NCBI RefSeq assembly: GCF_003182155.1
Contig: NZ_QGTG01000002.1
Span: forward strand, 682,001 to 746,000
Direction of reading: 5' to 3'
Length of the DNA: 64,000 bases
Source: Chitinophaga sp. S165
GTDB lineage: Bacteria; Bacteroidota; Bacteroidia; Chitinophagales; Chitinophagaceae
Shown here: positions 25,638 through 35,797 of the stretch, in pieces
Layout of the letters: every line of letters begins with the position of its first letter
Numbering within the stretch: the stretch's first letter is position 1
Translations under genes and position numbers: made by a program
The notes under the pieces: generated by a model
What the model was told of the DNA's origin: nothing
Databases searched by the model: none
What the model saw: only the letters and a program-made list of their open reading frames with translations

Positions 25638-26654
25638 TTGAGGTTTATGCGTGTACTTATTTTTGTTATAGCTGCTCTCTTTCTGCTTATTTGTGCCTAC
25701 AGCATTTATGAATCAGCAAATAGCAAAAAGATTGCTGAAAAGAATGTGCTGGTCTGGTATGAGCTGTCTGTTAAGAGGCTACAGGATAAAGTGGAAAAAC
25801 TATGTACCGCACTGGTTACCCACCAGTCGCCCGAACATGTGCAAGAAGTATTCCGTGAATCAAGACTGGCTTATAAAAAAATAGAAGTGCTTGCAGAATA
25901 CTTCAATCCCTACACCGTACAATTGATCAACGGCCGGGGTGATGATACTGTTTCAAATAAGAACAGGCAAGCGTTTCAGACCCTTGAACATCTGATATAT
26001 CCAACTATACAGACAGCTAATACGCAGTTAGCTTACATAGAAGCACGTAAACTGGCTACAGCCGTGAACAGCCTGCGACAACTCGACTCCAGACCAATGC
26101 CCACTGATGCACAGTTATTTGATGCGATGAGGCTGGAATTAGTAAGAGTCATGTCTCTGGGCCTCAGTGGATTCGATTCTCCCGAAGCGCGTTATAGTCT
26201 CAAGGAAGCCGCTGCCGCTTTAGAGGGTGTCAGGAGCGTCTGGCATTTATACGCAGACCGTGTTAACATCTATAATCCAGGCCTCGTAAAGTACACAGAA
26301 GAATTATTGACTGCAGCAGGAAGACAGCTTGATCAGGCACAGCCCAATAATTTTGATAGGCAGGGATTCGTTACCGAGTATATAAATCACCTGTCGATAA
26401 ACTTTAAATTATCCAGAGAGGCATTGAATATCCCCTATGACAATGGACAATATATTCTGGACCCCGCAGCATCTAACGTGTTTGCAAGAAACGCCGTACA
26501 TCCGTTATATTTCTCCTCAGATGCATTGCAGGATTCGGCCGGCAGCAATGATCCATTGTACAACATCAACGGGCAGCAATTCAGAGCCAGTTACATATAC
26601 ACATTGTTACAACAGAATAGTGCCTTAAACGCAGTAGCAGAAAGGAAAAGATAA
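25638..26654 (+). CDS. Orphan N-terminal region of a cytochrome-c-peroxidase-type protein
   Basis: 338 residues with one N-terminal membrane or signal segment (residues 4-22). The stretches FRESRLAYKKIEVLAEYFNP and VQLINGRG, then FQTLEHLIYP, resemble the imelysin-like N-terminal half of Bacteroidota MauG/CcpA-type di-haem peroxidases. In those fused proteins a peroxidase half with CxxCH haem motifs follows. Here the frame ends after NPLYFSS-type sequence with no CxxCH, and none is seen in the 550 bp downstream. It may be a stand-alone periplasmic domain or the remnant of a split gene. The family match is from memory and moderately sure. Confidence 0.6.
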   Translation: MRFMRVLIFVIAALFLLICAYSIYESANSKKIAEKNVLVWYELSVKRLQDKVEKLCTALVTHQSPEHVQEVFRESRLAYKKIEVLAEYFNPYTVQLINGRGDDTVSNKNRQAFQTLEHLIYPTIQTANTQLAYIEARKLATAVNSLRQLDSRPMPTDAQLFDAMRLELVRVMSLGLSGFDSPEARYSLKEAAAALEGVRSVWHLYADRVNIYNPGLVKYTEELLTAAGRQLDQAQPNNFDRQGFVTEYINHLSINFKLSREALNIPYDNGQYILDPAASNVFARNAVHPLYFSSDALQDSAGSNDPLYNINGQQFRASYIYTLLQQNSALNAVAERKR

Positions 26655-27211
26655 AAGAAAGACTGCCGGCGAAGAGTATCACCGGCAGCAGATTGGCTAT
26701 TTAAGACTAGGATATGGAAGACAATGTATCAATAATGTTGTGGTCAACATCAGGCCATGCACGATTGACACCGTAAAACACTACGGGGCAAAAAATGCTG
26801 TACAAAAAAGGGAATTAATAGAGATTGGATATATAACAATTCTTCAGCTTTCTCTCACATTATACTTTCAACTATTGCCATTGCAGCAAACCGCGTATAA
26901 AAAAACATGCATTCTCAGATGCCTGGCAAATAGCGTTTTTTCATGAGAATATGGTAAAACTGATTGCGGTGCAAATAACAATACTGCTATAATAATTCCA
27001 AAAAAAATACCCTAAATAGCCTAGAAATGTGAGATAAATGAGTATTGTCAATGTAACTATGAGTAAAAAAATGCACAGAAGATAAATTGAATATCAGCAA
27101 AAGAACGCCTATAACCTCACCATGATACGGATTTCACTGTTGGGAATTGTTTTTGTTGTGAGTAAGTAGTAATCCTAACAGTTAATTACCAAAAACATAA
27201 AACGGAATATC
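26655..27211. other. Gene-free interval before the DJ-1/PfpI gene
   Basis: About 550 bp. A frame at 26740-26946 (68 codons) has no coding character. No haem-binding CxxCH codons are seen that would restore a peroxidase half to the preceding gene. No tRNA or strong hairpin apart from short, weak ones. Confidence 0.45.
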
Positions 27212-27763
27212 ATGGAAAACAAGCTCAGTAATAAGAAAGTGGCCATTTTAGTGGCTGACGGTTTTGAAGAGGTTGAATTTACAAAACCGCTGGAAGCGCT
27301 ACAGGAAGCAGGAGCTAATGTGGAGGTTATATCTTTACATGATGGTGAGGTAAAAGCGTGGGCCGAAAAAGACTGGGGGAAAACATATCCTGTAGATAAA
27401 ACCGTGGCAGATGCTAATGCAAAGGACTACGACGCACTTGTACTTCCCGGTGGCGTAATGAATCCTGATCACCTGCGCGAAAGTCAGGAAGCAGTGAATT
27501 TTGTAACCGGCTTTTTTGATGACAGCAAACCAATTGCGGCTATTTGTCACGGTCCGTGGACATTAATAGAAACGGGAGAACTGAAAGGGAGGTCTGTTAC
27601 TTCATATCCTTCTCTGAAAACAGACCTTATTAACGCAGGTGCGAACTGGGTTGACCAGGAAGTAGTTGTGGATAATGGATTGGTTACCAGTCGTAACCCT
27701 AATGACCTTCCGGCTTTCTGTAGAAAGATGGTAGAAGAAATTGGCGAAGGCATCCACGCCTGA
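27212..27763 (+). CDS. DJ-1/PfpI family protein (type 1 glutamine amidotransferase-like)
   Basis: 183 residues, full length for the PfpI group. The fold signatures are VAILVADGFEEVEF near residue 10, DALVLPGG near 74, and the nucleophile elbow AAICHGPWTL with C112 followed by His. Acidic residues in FEEVE supply the usual partner of the cysteine. Members act as deglycases, stress-response hydratases or peptidases; which applies here cannot be read from sequence. It is transcribed alone and ends in a shared bidirectional terminator facing rlpA. Confidence 0.93.
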   Translation: MENKLSNKKVAILVADGFEEVEFTKPLEALQEAGANVEVISLHDGEVKAWAEKDWGKTYPVDKTVADANAKDYDALVLPGGVMNPDHLRESQEAVNFVTGFFDDSKPIAAICHGPWTLIETGELKGRSVTSYPSLKTDLINAGANWVDQEVVVDNGLVTSRNPNDLPAFCRKMVEEIGEGIHA

Positions 27764-27782
27764 TATCCCAATATCTTAGCAT

Positions 27783-27817
27783 AAAAAAGCGGTCACGCCA
27801 AAGGCGGACCGCTTTTG
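27783..27817. terminator. Bidirectional terminator between the DJ-1/PfpI and RlpA genes
   Basis: AAAAGCGGTC and GACCGCTTTT form a 10-bp stem with a 12-nt loop that itself pairs (CGCC/GGCG). A and T tails flank it. It serves the plus gene ending at 27763 and the minus gene ending at 27837. Confidence 0.85.
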
Positions 27818-27836
27818 TTTTATCTGATGGATCAGT

Positions 27837-28211
27837 TTACTTTTTCTTCTTGTATTTTATTTCGACAACGGCTACTCCTGTGCTGATCATGCCTATACGC
27901 TTGGCTGCCTTTTTTGAAAGATCGATCACCCTTCCCTGAGAGAATGGTCCGCGATCATTGACACGTACAGTTACCGACTTACCGTTGGAAACATTGATGA
28001 CCTTTACTTTGGTACCAAAGGGCAGCGTACGGTGGGCCGCTGTTAATCCGTTCTGTCTAAAGGTTTCTCCGCTGGCGGTTTTACGTCCTTCAAACTTGTC
28101 GGCATAATAAGATGCTTTTCCGTTTTCGGTGATCTTCCTGCTGCAGGATGTAAAGCTAAGCAAGCTGCAAAGCAGAATGACGAAGATGCGAGTATAGTTT
28201 GTTGTTATCAT
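27837..28211 (-). CDS. rlpA: RlpA-like double-psi beta-barrel lipoprotein
   Basis: 124 residues. A lipoprotein signal ends in LLSFTSC with the lipid-carrying cysteine at residue 23. A single double-psi beta-barrel domain follows: [42 protein letters not shown] and [13 protein letters not shown]. The His and Asp residues in these stretches match the catalytic ones of RlpA lytic transglycosylases, which cleave denuded peptidoglycan. There is no SPOR domain, consistent with short RlpA forms. It ends in KKKK. It follows tamL at 51 bp in the same direction. Confidence 0.9.
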   Translation of the reverse strand: MITTNYTRIFVILLCSLLSFTSCSRKITENGKASYYADKFEGRKTASGETFRQNGLTAAHRTLPFGTKVKVINVSNGKSVTVRVNDRGPFSQGRVIDLSKKAAKRIGMISTGVAVVEIKYKKKK

Positions 28212-28262
28212 AGGTCTGGTTTTTAAATAAAGGCGGGGTTTCGCCCGCCCAAGGTAAAAAAA

Positions 28263-30569
28263 TCAGAAAGGATATCCAATTGCTATATTTAATATGAGAT
28301 TTTCTCTACGCCAATCCGGATCGCCGAAGTTAATATCTTTTATTACCCATCTTTCGTCAGAAGGCAACCATGGTTTACGCAACGGGAATGCCAGATCAAG
28401 CCGTACTACAATGATAGAGGCATCTATACGTAACCCCACACCTGCATCCACAGCTATCTGATTGCCGAAAGACTTTGCCTTGAATTTGCTACCCGGTTTA
28501 GTGGGTACATCCTGCTTCAGCCAGATGTTACCTGCGTCCAGGAAGAGGGCCGCATTAAAGATGCCTGTAAGCCGTGCACGTAGTTCAGAGTTATATTCCA
28601 ACCTGATATCGCCGGCTTCATTTGCCAGGAACTGACTGGTCGTGTCCTTATAGCTTCCAGGACCCAGTGTTCTGGCCCGGAATCCGCGAAGACTACTACT
28701 ACCCCCTATAAAGTATTGCTTTACAAATGGTAAGGTTGTAGAGTTACCATAAGGAATACCAAATCCTGCATAAAGACGGTTTACCCAGGTCAGTCTGCGC
28801 GTAAATTTCCAATAATGCCTGATGTCTCCTGTTAATCGTACATATTGAGCAAATGGAGCTCCCAGCAGTGTCCTGCCACTATCTTTTTTAGGAATAACCA
28901 GGCCGGCCAGATTACCCGAATAGTCCAGATCTCCATTGAGATAGAAGCTATGTTCCCTGTTCTCCGACTGATTATTGTAGGTAATACTATAGTTGCCTCC
29001 AAGAATGAATTGTTTTTCAATAGCTGCCCGTTGACTAGGATCATTCTTTAGAATACTGTCATAACCAGGTGTAGTACTGGTTGGTAGCACATAGGTAATG
29101 GCAACCGGCGACCACTTATGTTCCAGATATTGTGTCTGACGCCAGATATACTGGAACTGGAAAGAATATGCGTTAAGGTTATATAATTGACTACGGCTGA
29201 ATAATTCATAGCTTAAGCTGATTCGCGTACGGGGTACATAAGGCGTCCGCACGTTAAAGTTGAAAAGTGGCTGCCAGAACCGAGGAATAGTAACTGCCGC
29301 TTCTGCCTTCAAGTTGTAGGAGTTACCTCCTCTCAAAGTAGTGTTGTTAGCCGTTTGCCTTCCTCCTACCTGCCATTCCATACCGCCGGACAGTGTGATC
29401 TCCAGCAGGTTTGCTGCATGTAACCAGTTACGGTTACGGGAAGTGATCCGCACCTCAGAACCGACAAAGTTGTTTGACTTGGAGGTTCCTCTTAATTCGG
29501 CCGATAAACTTCTACGTGGATAAGGTGTGAGGAAGAAACTGGCGTTTAGTTTAGAACTGTCTCCCCTTACCTGCCTGAATTGACCCTTTACAAATTTAAA
29601 AGTACCGAGATCGGTAAGCCTGCGAAGGGTAACATTATGTGCACTAAGCGTATATAAACTATCCGGTTTCAGGAATACTGAGCGTCCAAGCACGCTGGGC
29701 CTGAACTTGTTGGTCGAATCAACGATACGTATATGCTGATACTGTACCGGCCTGCCCCTGCGGGAAAGAGAATCATTATCCAGCGAGTAATTAGGATACA
29801 CTGTAATGTTCTTCATCCTGTATTGCTTACGCGCAGCCAGCGGGGTTTCGTCTTTCATTTTAAGATAGAGATCAACCATGCCTTTATTTGTGCTGTCTAC
29901 TTCCACAAGTAAGTGATCAGCAGTAAAGTAGTAGTACCCCTGCTCCTTCAAAATTTCATGTACACGGTTACGTTCTGCTACCACACTATCCAGACGGAAT
30001 GGACGTCTTAGACGTAGAGAACTGCCCTCTTGTGCAGCGGCTATCGCTTTACCAAGTTCGGTACTATCTGTTTCGTAAGTGACACTTTTGATGCGGTAAC
30101 GGGTATTAGGAGTAGCAGTGTAAGTAATGGAGGCCTTCTTCTTTCCCTGGTACTTTATTTCTGAAGCAACGGCTGCCTGAAAGAATCCATTATCAACCAG
30201 GTATTGTTCCAGAACAGTAGCCGTATAATCTGGTTTGGCACTGCTTAGTAAAACAGGCGGTTCTCCCCACTTACGCCTTAAAAGATAATTCAATCCTTTC
30301 CCTTTAGGTTCCTTTCCAAGATTGTACAACCAAAGCCTGATAGGCATACCGGCGAACTTTCGATTGGGTTTAGGCCTTGTACGGTTGCTCATTTCTGCGA
30401 TAAGCGTGCCGTAGTCCCTCCTGGGCTTTTTTCCTTCCCATTTTATGTTCGTCCCAGTATATAAACGGTCATTTTCGGGGACAGTTTTGGTGGTACTACA
30501 GGCACTTATGCACAGGGCAAAAAGCGCTGTAATAACAGTGGATGATATATACCTGTTTCTTCTGATCAT
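28263..30569 (-). CDS. tamL: TamA/BamA-like outer-membrane lipoprotein (TamL)
   Basis: 768 residues from the MIRRNRY start. The longer frame to 30659 adds residues that overlap tamB and lack a signal. The start is followed by a lipoprotein signal with LCISAC and C24 as the lipidated residue. The N-terminal half contains POTRA-like repeats (NTRYRIKSVTYETD, LYTLSAHNVTLRRL). The C-terminal ~400 residues form a 16-strand Omp85 barrel with FIGGSSSLRGFRARTLGPG and a terminal IAIGYPF. Bacteroidota encode a lipidated TamA relative, TamL, next to TamB. It begins one base after the tamB stop, so translation is probably coupled. Confidence 0.9.
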   Translation of the reverse strand: MIRRNRYISSTVITALFALCISACSTTKTVPENDRLYTGTNIKWEGKKPRRDYGTLIAEMSNRTRPKPNRKFAGMPIRLWLYNLGKEPKGKGLNYLLRRKWGEPPVLLSSAKPDYTATVLEQYLVDNGFFQAAVASEIKYQGKKKASITYTATPNTRYRIKSVTYETDSTELGKAIAAAQEGSSLRLRRPFRLDSVVAERNRVHEILKEQGYYYFTADHLLVEVDSTNKGMVDLYLKMKDETPLAARKQYRMKNITVYPNYSLDNDSLSRRGRPVQYQHIRIVDSTNKFRPSVLGRSVFLKPDSLYTLSAHNVTLRRLTDLGTFKFVKGQFRQVRGDSSKLNASFFLTPYPRRSLSAELRGTSKSNNFVGSEVRITSRNRNWLHAANLLEITLSGGMEWQVGGRQTANNTTLRGGNSYNLKAEAAVTIPRFWQPLFNFNVRTPYVPRTRISLSYELFSRSQLYNLNAYSFQFQYIWRQTQYLEHKWSPVAITYVLPTSTTPGYDSILKNDPSQRAAIEKQFILGGNYSITYNNQSENREHSFYLNGDLDYSGNLAGLVIPKKDSGRTLLGAPFAQYVRLTGDIRHYWKFTRRLTWVNRLYAGFGIPYGNSTTLPFVKQYFIGGSSSLRGFRARTLGPGSYKDTTSQFLANEAGDIRLEYNSELRARLTGIFNAALFLDAGNIWLKQDVPTKPGSKFKAKSFGNQIAVDAGVGLRIDASIIVVRLDLAFPLRKPWLPSDERWVIKDINFGDPDWRRENLILNIAIGYPF

Positions 30570-30570
30570 T

Positions 30571-33500
30571 TTATTTCTTGCTGACAGTTTTCTTATTGCG
30601 GAGCCTTTCTTTTTTCTCCTGGGATTTAGCACGGCGGAATATTTCGCGGAATTCGTCATAATCCATTATCAATGCAAAGGCAACGCCGGTTTCTACTACC
30701 TGTCCCTCTATGACAGTACTGTTATCATTCCGTTGATATACCCTTACACGGTAACGGCCGTCTTTCGTCAGTTTATATTCTATGGAAATATCACCTACCA
30801 GGGAGGATGGATTCGCCTGGTTTTCTCCCTGCAGCATTACATTGGAGCCAACAGAAACAGACAACCGTTCATTGAAGAGTTTCTTGGATGCGCCCACCTT
30901 CAGATTGGTAGTTTCCTGTGCGGCTCCGGTGGAATAATCTTCCCGGGACTCCACGTCGAAATTCAGATCTACACCTTTAATAAGATTGCCTGCCAGGTTG
31001 TTTAACTGTTGAGAAAGGATCTTACTTACACTCTGACGAGCCATATTACGTGCACCAAAATCACCACTGCCACCACCATCACCTGCAAAAGGATCTTCAG
31101 GAATGAAGCTGTTGAGTACCAATAATCCCATTACCTGTTTGTTCAATTCTGAAGGGATCTGGTTGATCTGTTTCAGACGGTTATACACACTTCCGCTAAA
31201 GGCGTTCTGTTCTGCTTCAGGCATGTCGAGCTCAAAGGAGATCTCCGGTTTCATCATCTGTCCTTTGATACGGAGGTATACGTAGAATGGTAATTTCTGT
31301 CTGTACCTGTTCCTGTCAATTTCTGACATGTTAGTCAGCTGATCTTGTACCAGGTCGGCTGCTGTTGCATTGACCGTATAACGGGCGGTAATGTCCAGAT
31401 CAGCTTCCATCGCCTCTCCGCTGAATGTGATCGTGCTGCCTTTTTCTATGCTGAAAGAACGCTTGATCAATTGATTGAGAGACATTTCATACTTACCCTC
31501 GGTTATTTCATAACGGCCGGTCAGGCTCATTTTGGTGCTCGCATCCAGTGTCGCATTGATATTAGCAGTTCCTTTAGCTTCTACAAAGTCTCCATTGATA
31601 GGGTCGATGATAATTCTGATAGTAGACTCCGGCGTGATCTCAGCATTGCCAGACAGGTTGATCCCTTTCAGGCGCGGGTTGAGGTATTTAGTACTGTCAA
31701 CCGCTTTAATGAGACTGGAATCTAAAGGATTAGACTTATCCACAAATACGATCACTCCTTCCCTGTTGGCTATGCCTGGTTCTTCCGAAGGGAGGGTAAC
31801 GGTGATATTTGATTTATCACGGAGTTTCACATTGGCGTCAACTCTTGGCAGGTCCATATTGCCACGTACGCTGATGCGGGTGTCTATAAATGCCGGACCA
31901 TAATACAATTGCTGCGGATCCTGTTGTTTACCCAGTATCATGAAGTTATCCGAGTTGATACTGAGATTAAAGTTATACCGGGAGAAATCGCGTGTGTTGA
32001 TCCGGCCGTCTACCACCAGTTCATTACCAAGACTGTCAGCAACTACAAACTGGTTGAATGCGATCCCTCTTTCGTCCATGTTGATCGTTTCGTCTGGCAG
32101 GCGTAAGGGGGCGCCAACATAAGTAATGGTACCGCCGGCATCGTTGAAATGCAGCATTCCTAAAACTTTCGGCTTATCCGTCGTGCCGGTAATAGTAAAT
32201 TGCCCATCCGCACTACCATGCATACGTGTCACGTTCCCGAATGTGAATGATTCGAGAGATGCCATGTTGATATTGTTAATATCCACCGTCGCATTGATCG
32301 TACTATCGTAGGTACCATCTACTTTGACATCATTCTGATTGCCGGTCAGATTAGCAGCAAGTTTATATTGATTGGCTTGAGGTGTTTCTACATTAGCCTC
32401 CAGCGTTCCGACCGGCGTTCCCCGGAAAACAAGAGAATCTATTTTCAATGAGCTTTTTACCAATGGAGAATTGTCCAGGTTACTCACCAGAGCATCTGCA
32501 TTCAGCAGGCCATTCGCCAGCAATGTATCTGATGACAGCAGTGCTGTTATAGTCGACAGTTTGAAATCTTTAATGTTGGTTTTTAACGGTGGCAGTTTCC
32601 CCTGTGCAGTATCTCTCAGTGTCTGTATCTGAATGGATTGGTTCTGATAAGAAAGTGTGAGTTGAGCAGTATCGGGGCCTCCGTTGATGAGATGTATCCG
32701 GTTACCTTCATCTACTTTCCATTGTTGTTTATTCAGTAACAGATCCGTTTTCAGTGAAAGGTTCATTGCATTGGCAGGCAGGAAGGTAACGTAACCGCCT
32801 ATCTTATATTTCGGATTACGTTTGATATCATCCAGTAGCAGGTCCCAGTCCACCTTGCCTCCGGTGGCATTCGCTTTCAATTGCGTATGATACAGCGGTG
32901 CTATCTGATGATGCAGCCTGGCGAGATCCACAGAGGCATTCAAGGTTGTGTCCTGGATCCGGGCGGCAATCTGTACACTGTCTACACGCAAAGAATCATA
33001 CACAAGTTTGAGCAGATTGGCGTTGAACACCAGCAGACTACTGTCTGTATTCAGTCGTCCGTCAATAACCAGTGGCTGTTCCATCCGAAGGCCGGGCGCC
33101 ATATTTTTAAGACTGCGTGGCCAGGACAGGGCAGCATTCCACTGTAAGGTTTGTCCGGCAGGTAATTGTACCAGTTTCGCACTATCGTATGGTTGTAATG
33201 GTTTATTGATCAGCTGACCAAACGCACCGCCCACTTTTGTATAATCGATATTACCATTGGCATGTATGAACCCAAAAGGCCCTTCCAGTGCAAGATATTG
33301 CTGGTCATCATATCTGGCTGTGAGCGCAATGGTGTCTAAAGGAAATACCTGCCCGTTCGTAGCTACCTGCCAGTTATGAAGAAAGGCTGTTCCAACCAGC
33401 CGCTTGGGATCAAGACTACTGAAGTCTGCCGCCAGCGCGCCTTTCAATATCATCGGATCAGCGTACCAGTTTGTGGCATACAGGTCTGCCTTGTCCATCT

Positions 33501-35634
33501 GAAGGTTCGCCTGTAAAGATTGTACACTGGTGTCGCCTAATAATGCGTTAACATCAAAGGTGAGTGTGATGCTTGTATCGGTACTTTGGCCTTCTGCATG
33601 TAACTGATTCTTATCAATGTTGCCGTTGACAGAAATGCCGTGATAAGTATAGCGATTGTAGGTAGCAGCATCGAGGTCTATGGCAGCTTTGGCCACCATT
33701 CCGGGGAATGTATATCCCTGGCCGGAGGCAGACATCCTTCCGCTGATCCAGCCCATGGCTGTGTCGTACATCAGAATGCCGGGATGCACTTTAAAGGATG
33801 CTACGTTTACATCATAACGGGCACGGATGCTGTCTGTAATATGTACAAGATGTGCGGATAACTGTGCATTCGCAGAACTGCTGGTCAGGTGTAACTGTGT
33901 TTTAAGGTCCTGCATACCGCCAAGCATGTTGCCGGTAATAAGCATGTGCTCCGGTAGTCTTGGAGTATCGGGCAGCGTACCTGCCGGTAACCAGGACCGT
34001 AATGGTTTATTGCCTGACTGAATATATATCGAAGGAAGGTTTGCCCAGAAACGTTCTGCGTCTGTAGCATGCTCAATTTCTCCGTTTGTCCGGATATGGT
34101 TACCGACGTTGTCTGTTATACGCAGCGTTTCGATGATCAGTTTACCCATACTTCCCTTTAATTCCGCAGTCACATCTATCACCTTGTCCCACAACGGTTT
34201 CATGGAAGGATTCCGGCGTGAATCCGGTACAAATGGAAGGAACTCTCCCAATGTGATGCGGGAGGAGTCGATATCAGCGCGAAGCTGTAACTGATCCATC
34301 TGTTCAGAAAGCGTGGACCAGGAAGGGACCGTTACCGCAATCTGTTTTCTAAGCAGGCTTTTATTTGTTTCCAGTAGCAGGTTCTGTAAAGCCAGCGTCT
34401 GAGGAGTAAAGAGCACGTTAAAGTGTGCCTGTTTCACCGCGAAGCCTGACTTCTCGCTGACTTCCAGCGATTTAAGAGCGGCACTAATGGTATCGGTTTT
34501 ATAAAGAATATTGGAAACTGCAGTATTGAAGTTGTAGAGGAAGAGATGGTTATAATCCGGATCATTACCTGCTCCTCTTGGCGGCGGCGCAGTATTATTA
34601 TCAAACTTGAAATCCACATGCTCCAGTTCTGCTTTGGTAGCCAATACTTTCCATGTGTTGGGCACGCTATCTGTGGGAATTGGAGCGGATGTGTCTTTCG
34701 CGGCAGATAATGTAAATACACCTACTGTCCTGCTGATCTTTAACTCTCCGATCTTTACTAAGGTTGAATCAAGATCTATGTCTGAATTGGACAGTTGCAG
34801 ATTGCTGATACGCCATACAGTTGATAGACCGCTTGCTTCGTCTGAGTATAAAAATGCGCTGTTTTTGATCTGAAGCTTTTTTAACAGCAGGTGGAATGGC
34901 GTGCTGGAGGTATCTGCCGGCAAGGGCGGCGGAGGCGCATTGTTAAGTGCTTTCGGACGGTAGGAGGTTGTGTATATGCCTTTCATACCGTTCAGCTCAA
35001 TTCCCCGGAATGCGTACAAGCCTTCATCGAGTAAGAGGTCGTCCGGATCAACATGCAGTTCCTGGAAACGCACAATGGCAGTCATCCCCCCTTCTGCGTC
35101 TGCAAAGCGGAGGCGCACATTACTAAGCGTTACATCTTTGATATGGAATTGAAGCGTGGTGCCTGTCTCTGCAGAGAGGGTATCCGGTATGCTGTCTTTA
35201 GTAACAAAGGCGTCCTGGATAAACTGATAGTTATAGACGCTATCTCCCTGGTTACGATAAATATTGACCAGCACAGAGTCCCATTCGAGGCCATTGACCT
35301 TCAACTCATTGTTGAGAAAAGCCAACAGATTGTACCTTACCTTCAGTGTGCCGGAATACAGCAGGGCCTTCGAGCTGGTATCGGCAACATAAACATTCCT
35401 CAGTTCCAGGTATTTCCATCCGCGCATACGCAGATATCCGATGCGTACCTGGGTATGCAGCTTCTTTTGCAGATATTGTTCCCCCTGCCGGCGTATATAA
35501 TCCTGCACTGGTTCCAGCTGCAAAAGTAATACTGCCATTACAGGAAGTATCAGCAGGACGACAAGCGTCCACAATAACCATCGCCACCAGGGACGACCAT
35601 GATGCTTTTCTTCGTTCGTAGATGGATCTGTCAC
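30571..35634 (-). CDS. tamB: Translocation and assembly module protein TamB
   Basis: 1687 residues. A single N-terminal inner-membrane helix (about residues 19-41) is followed by a very long beta-rich AsmA-like region and the C-terminal DUF490/TamB domain. That domain is recognisable from LRLPDETINMDERGIAFNQF, SRYNFNLSINSDNFMILG and the ARYTVNATAADL segment. It should span the periplasm as a beta-taco lipid-transfer bridge or assembly factor. The following tamL gene starts one base after its TAA, so the pair forms a unit. In Flavobacterium-like organisms the TamB-TamL pair is reported as important for envelope integrity, from memory. Confidence 0.93.
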   Translation of the reverse strand: MTDPSTNEEKHHGRPWWRWLLWTLVVLLILPVMAVLLLQLEPVQDYIRRQGEQYLQKKLHTQVRIGYLRMRGWKYLELRNVYVADTSSKALLYSGTLKVRYNLLAFLNNELKVNGLEWDSVLVNIYRNQGDSVYNYQFIQDAFVTKDSIPDTLSAETGTTLQFHIKDVTLSNVRLRFADAEGGMTAIVRFQELHVDPDDLLLDEGLYAFRGIELNGMKGIYTTSYRPKALNNAPPPPLPADTSSTPFHLLLKKLQIKNSAFLYSDEASGLSTVWRISNLQLSNSDIDLDSTLVKIGELKISRTVGVFTLSAAKDTSAPIPTDSVPNTWKVLATKAELEHVDFKFDNNTAPPPRGAGNDPDYNHLFLYNFNTAVSNILYKTDTISAALKSLEVSEKSGFAVKQAHFNVLFTPQTLALQNLLLETNKSLLRKQIAVTVPSWSTLSEQMDQLQLRADIDSSRITLGEFLPFVPDSRRNPSMKPLWDKVIDVTAELKGSMGKLIIETLRITDNVGNHIRTNGEIEHATDAERFWANLPSIYIQSGNKPLRSWLPAGTLPDTPRLPEHMLITGNMLGGMQDLKTQLHLTSSSANAQLSAHLVHITDSIRARYDVNVASFKVHPGILMYDTAMGWISGRMSASGQGYTFPGMVAKAAIDLDAATYNRYTYHGISVNGNIDKNQLHAEGQSTDTSITLTFDVNALLGDTSVQSLQANLQMDKADLYATNWYADPMILKGALAADFSSLDPKRLVGTAFLHNWQVATNGQVFPLDTIALTARYDDQQYLALEGPFGFIHANGNIDYTKVGGAFGQLINKPLQPYDSAKLVQLPAGQTLQWNAALSWPRSLKNMAPGLRMEQPLVIDGRLNTDSSLLVFNANLLKLVYDSLRVDSVQIAARIQDTTLNASVDLARLHHQIAPLYHTQLKANATGGKVDWDLLLDDIKRNPKYKIGGYVTFLPANAMNLSLKTDLLLNKQQWKVDEGNRIHLINGGPDTAQLTLSYQNQSIQIQTLRDTAQGKLPPLKTNIKDFKLSTITALLSSDTLLANGLLNADALVSNLDNSPLVKSSLKIDSLVFRGTPVGTLEANVETPQANQYKLAANLTGNQNDVKVDGTYDSTINATVDINNINMASLESFTFGNVTRMHGSADGQFTITGTTDKPKVLGMLHFNDAGGTITYVGAPLRLPDETINMDERGIAFNQFVVADSLGNELVVDGRINTRDFSRYNFNLSINSDNFMILGKQQDPQQLYYGPAFIDTRISVRGNMDLPRVDANVKLRDKSNITVTLPSEEPGIANREGVIVFVDKSNPLDSSLIKAVDSTKYLNPRLKGINLSGNAEITPESTIRIIIDPINGDFVEAKGTANINATLDASTKMSLTGRYEITEGKYEMSLNQLIKRSFSIEKGSTITFSGEAMEADLDITARYTVNATAADLVQDQLTNMSEIDRNRYRQKLPFYVYLRIKGQMMKPEISFELDMPEAEQNAFSGSVYNRLKQINQIPSELNKQVMGLLVLNSFIPEDPFAGDGGGSGDFGARNMARQSVSKILSQQLNNLAGNLIKGVDLNFDVESREDYSTGAAQETTNLKVGASKKLFNERLSVSVGSNVMLQGENQANPSSLVGDISIEYKLTKDGRYRVRVYQRNDNSTVIEGQVVETGVAFALIMDYDEFREIFRRAKSQEKKERLRNKKTVSKK

Positions 35635-35742
35635 TATGAAAAAGGTTACTTATACAGTAATTTACTGAAATAAAACGCTTTAGGGTATTTATGCTTACAT
35701 GGTTAAACAAACAAATACTATACCTGCTGAGTTGTAATACAC

Positions 35743-35777
35743 AAAAAAAGTCCCGTCATAGACAGGACTTAAAAAAA
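35743..35777 (-). terminator. Terminator after the 35798-36412 gene
   Basis: On the minus strand AAGTCCTGTC and GACGGGACTT form a 10-bp stem with one mismatch, followed by seven T residues. It separates the upstream hypothetical genes from tamB. Confidence 0.8.
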
Positions 35778-35797
35778 TAAAATGCCGGATATTGATA

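Noticed and set aside
26740..26946. 68-codon open frame after the peroxidase-like gene
   Set aside because: No recognisable motif, no CxxCH, no start context; not a peroxidase remnant.
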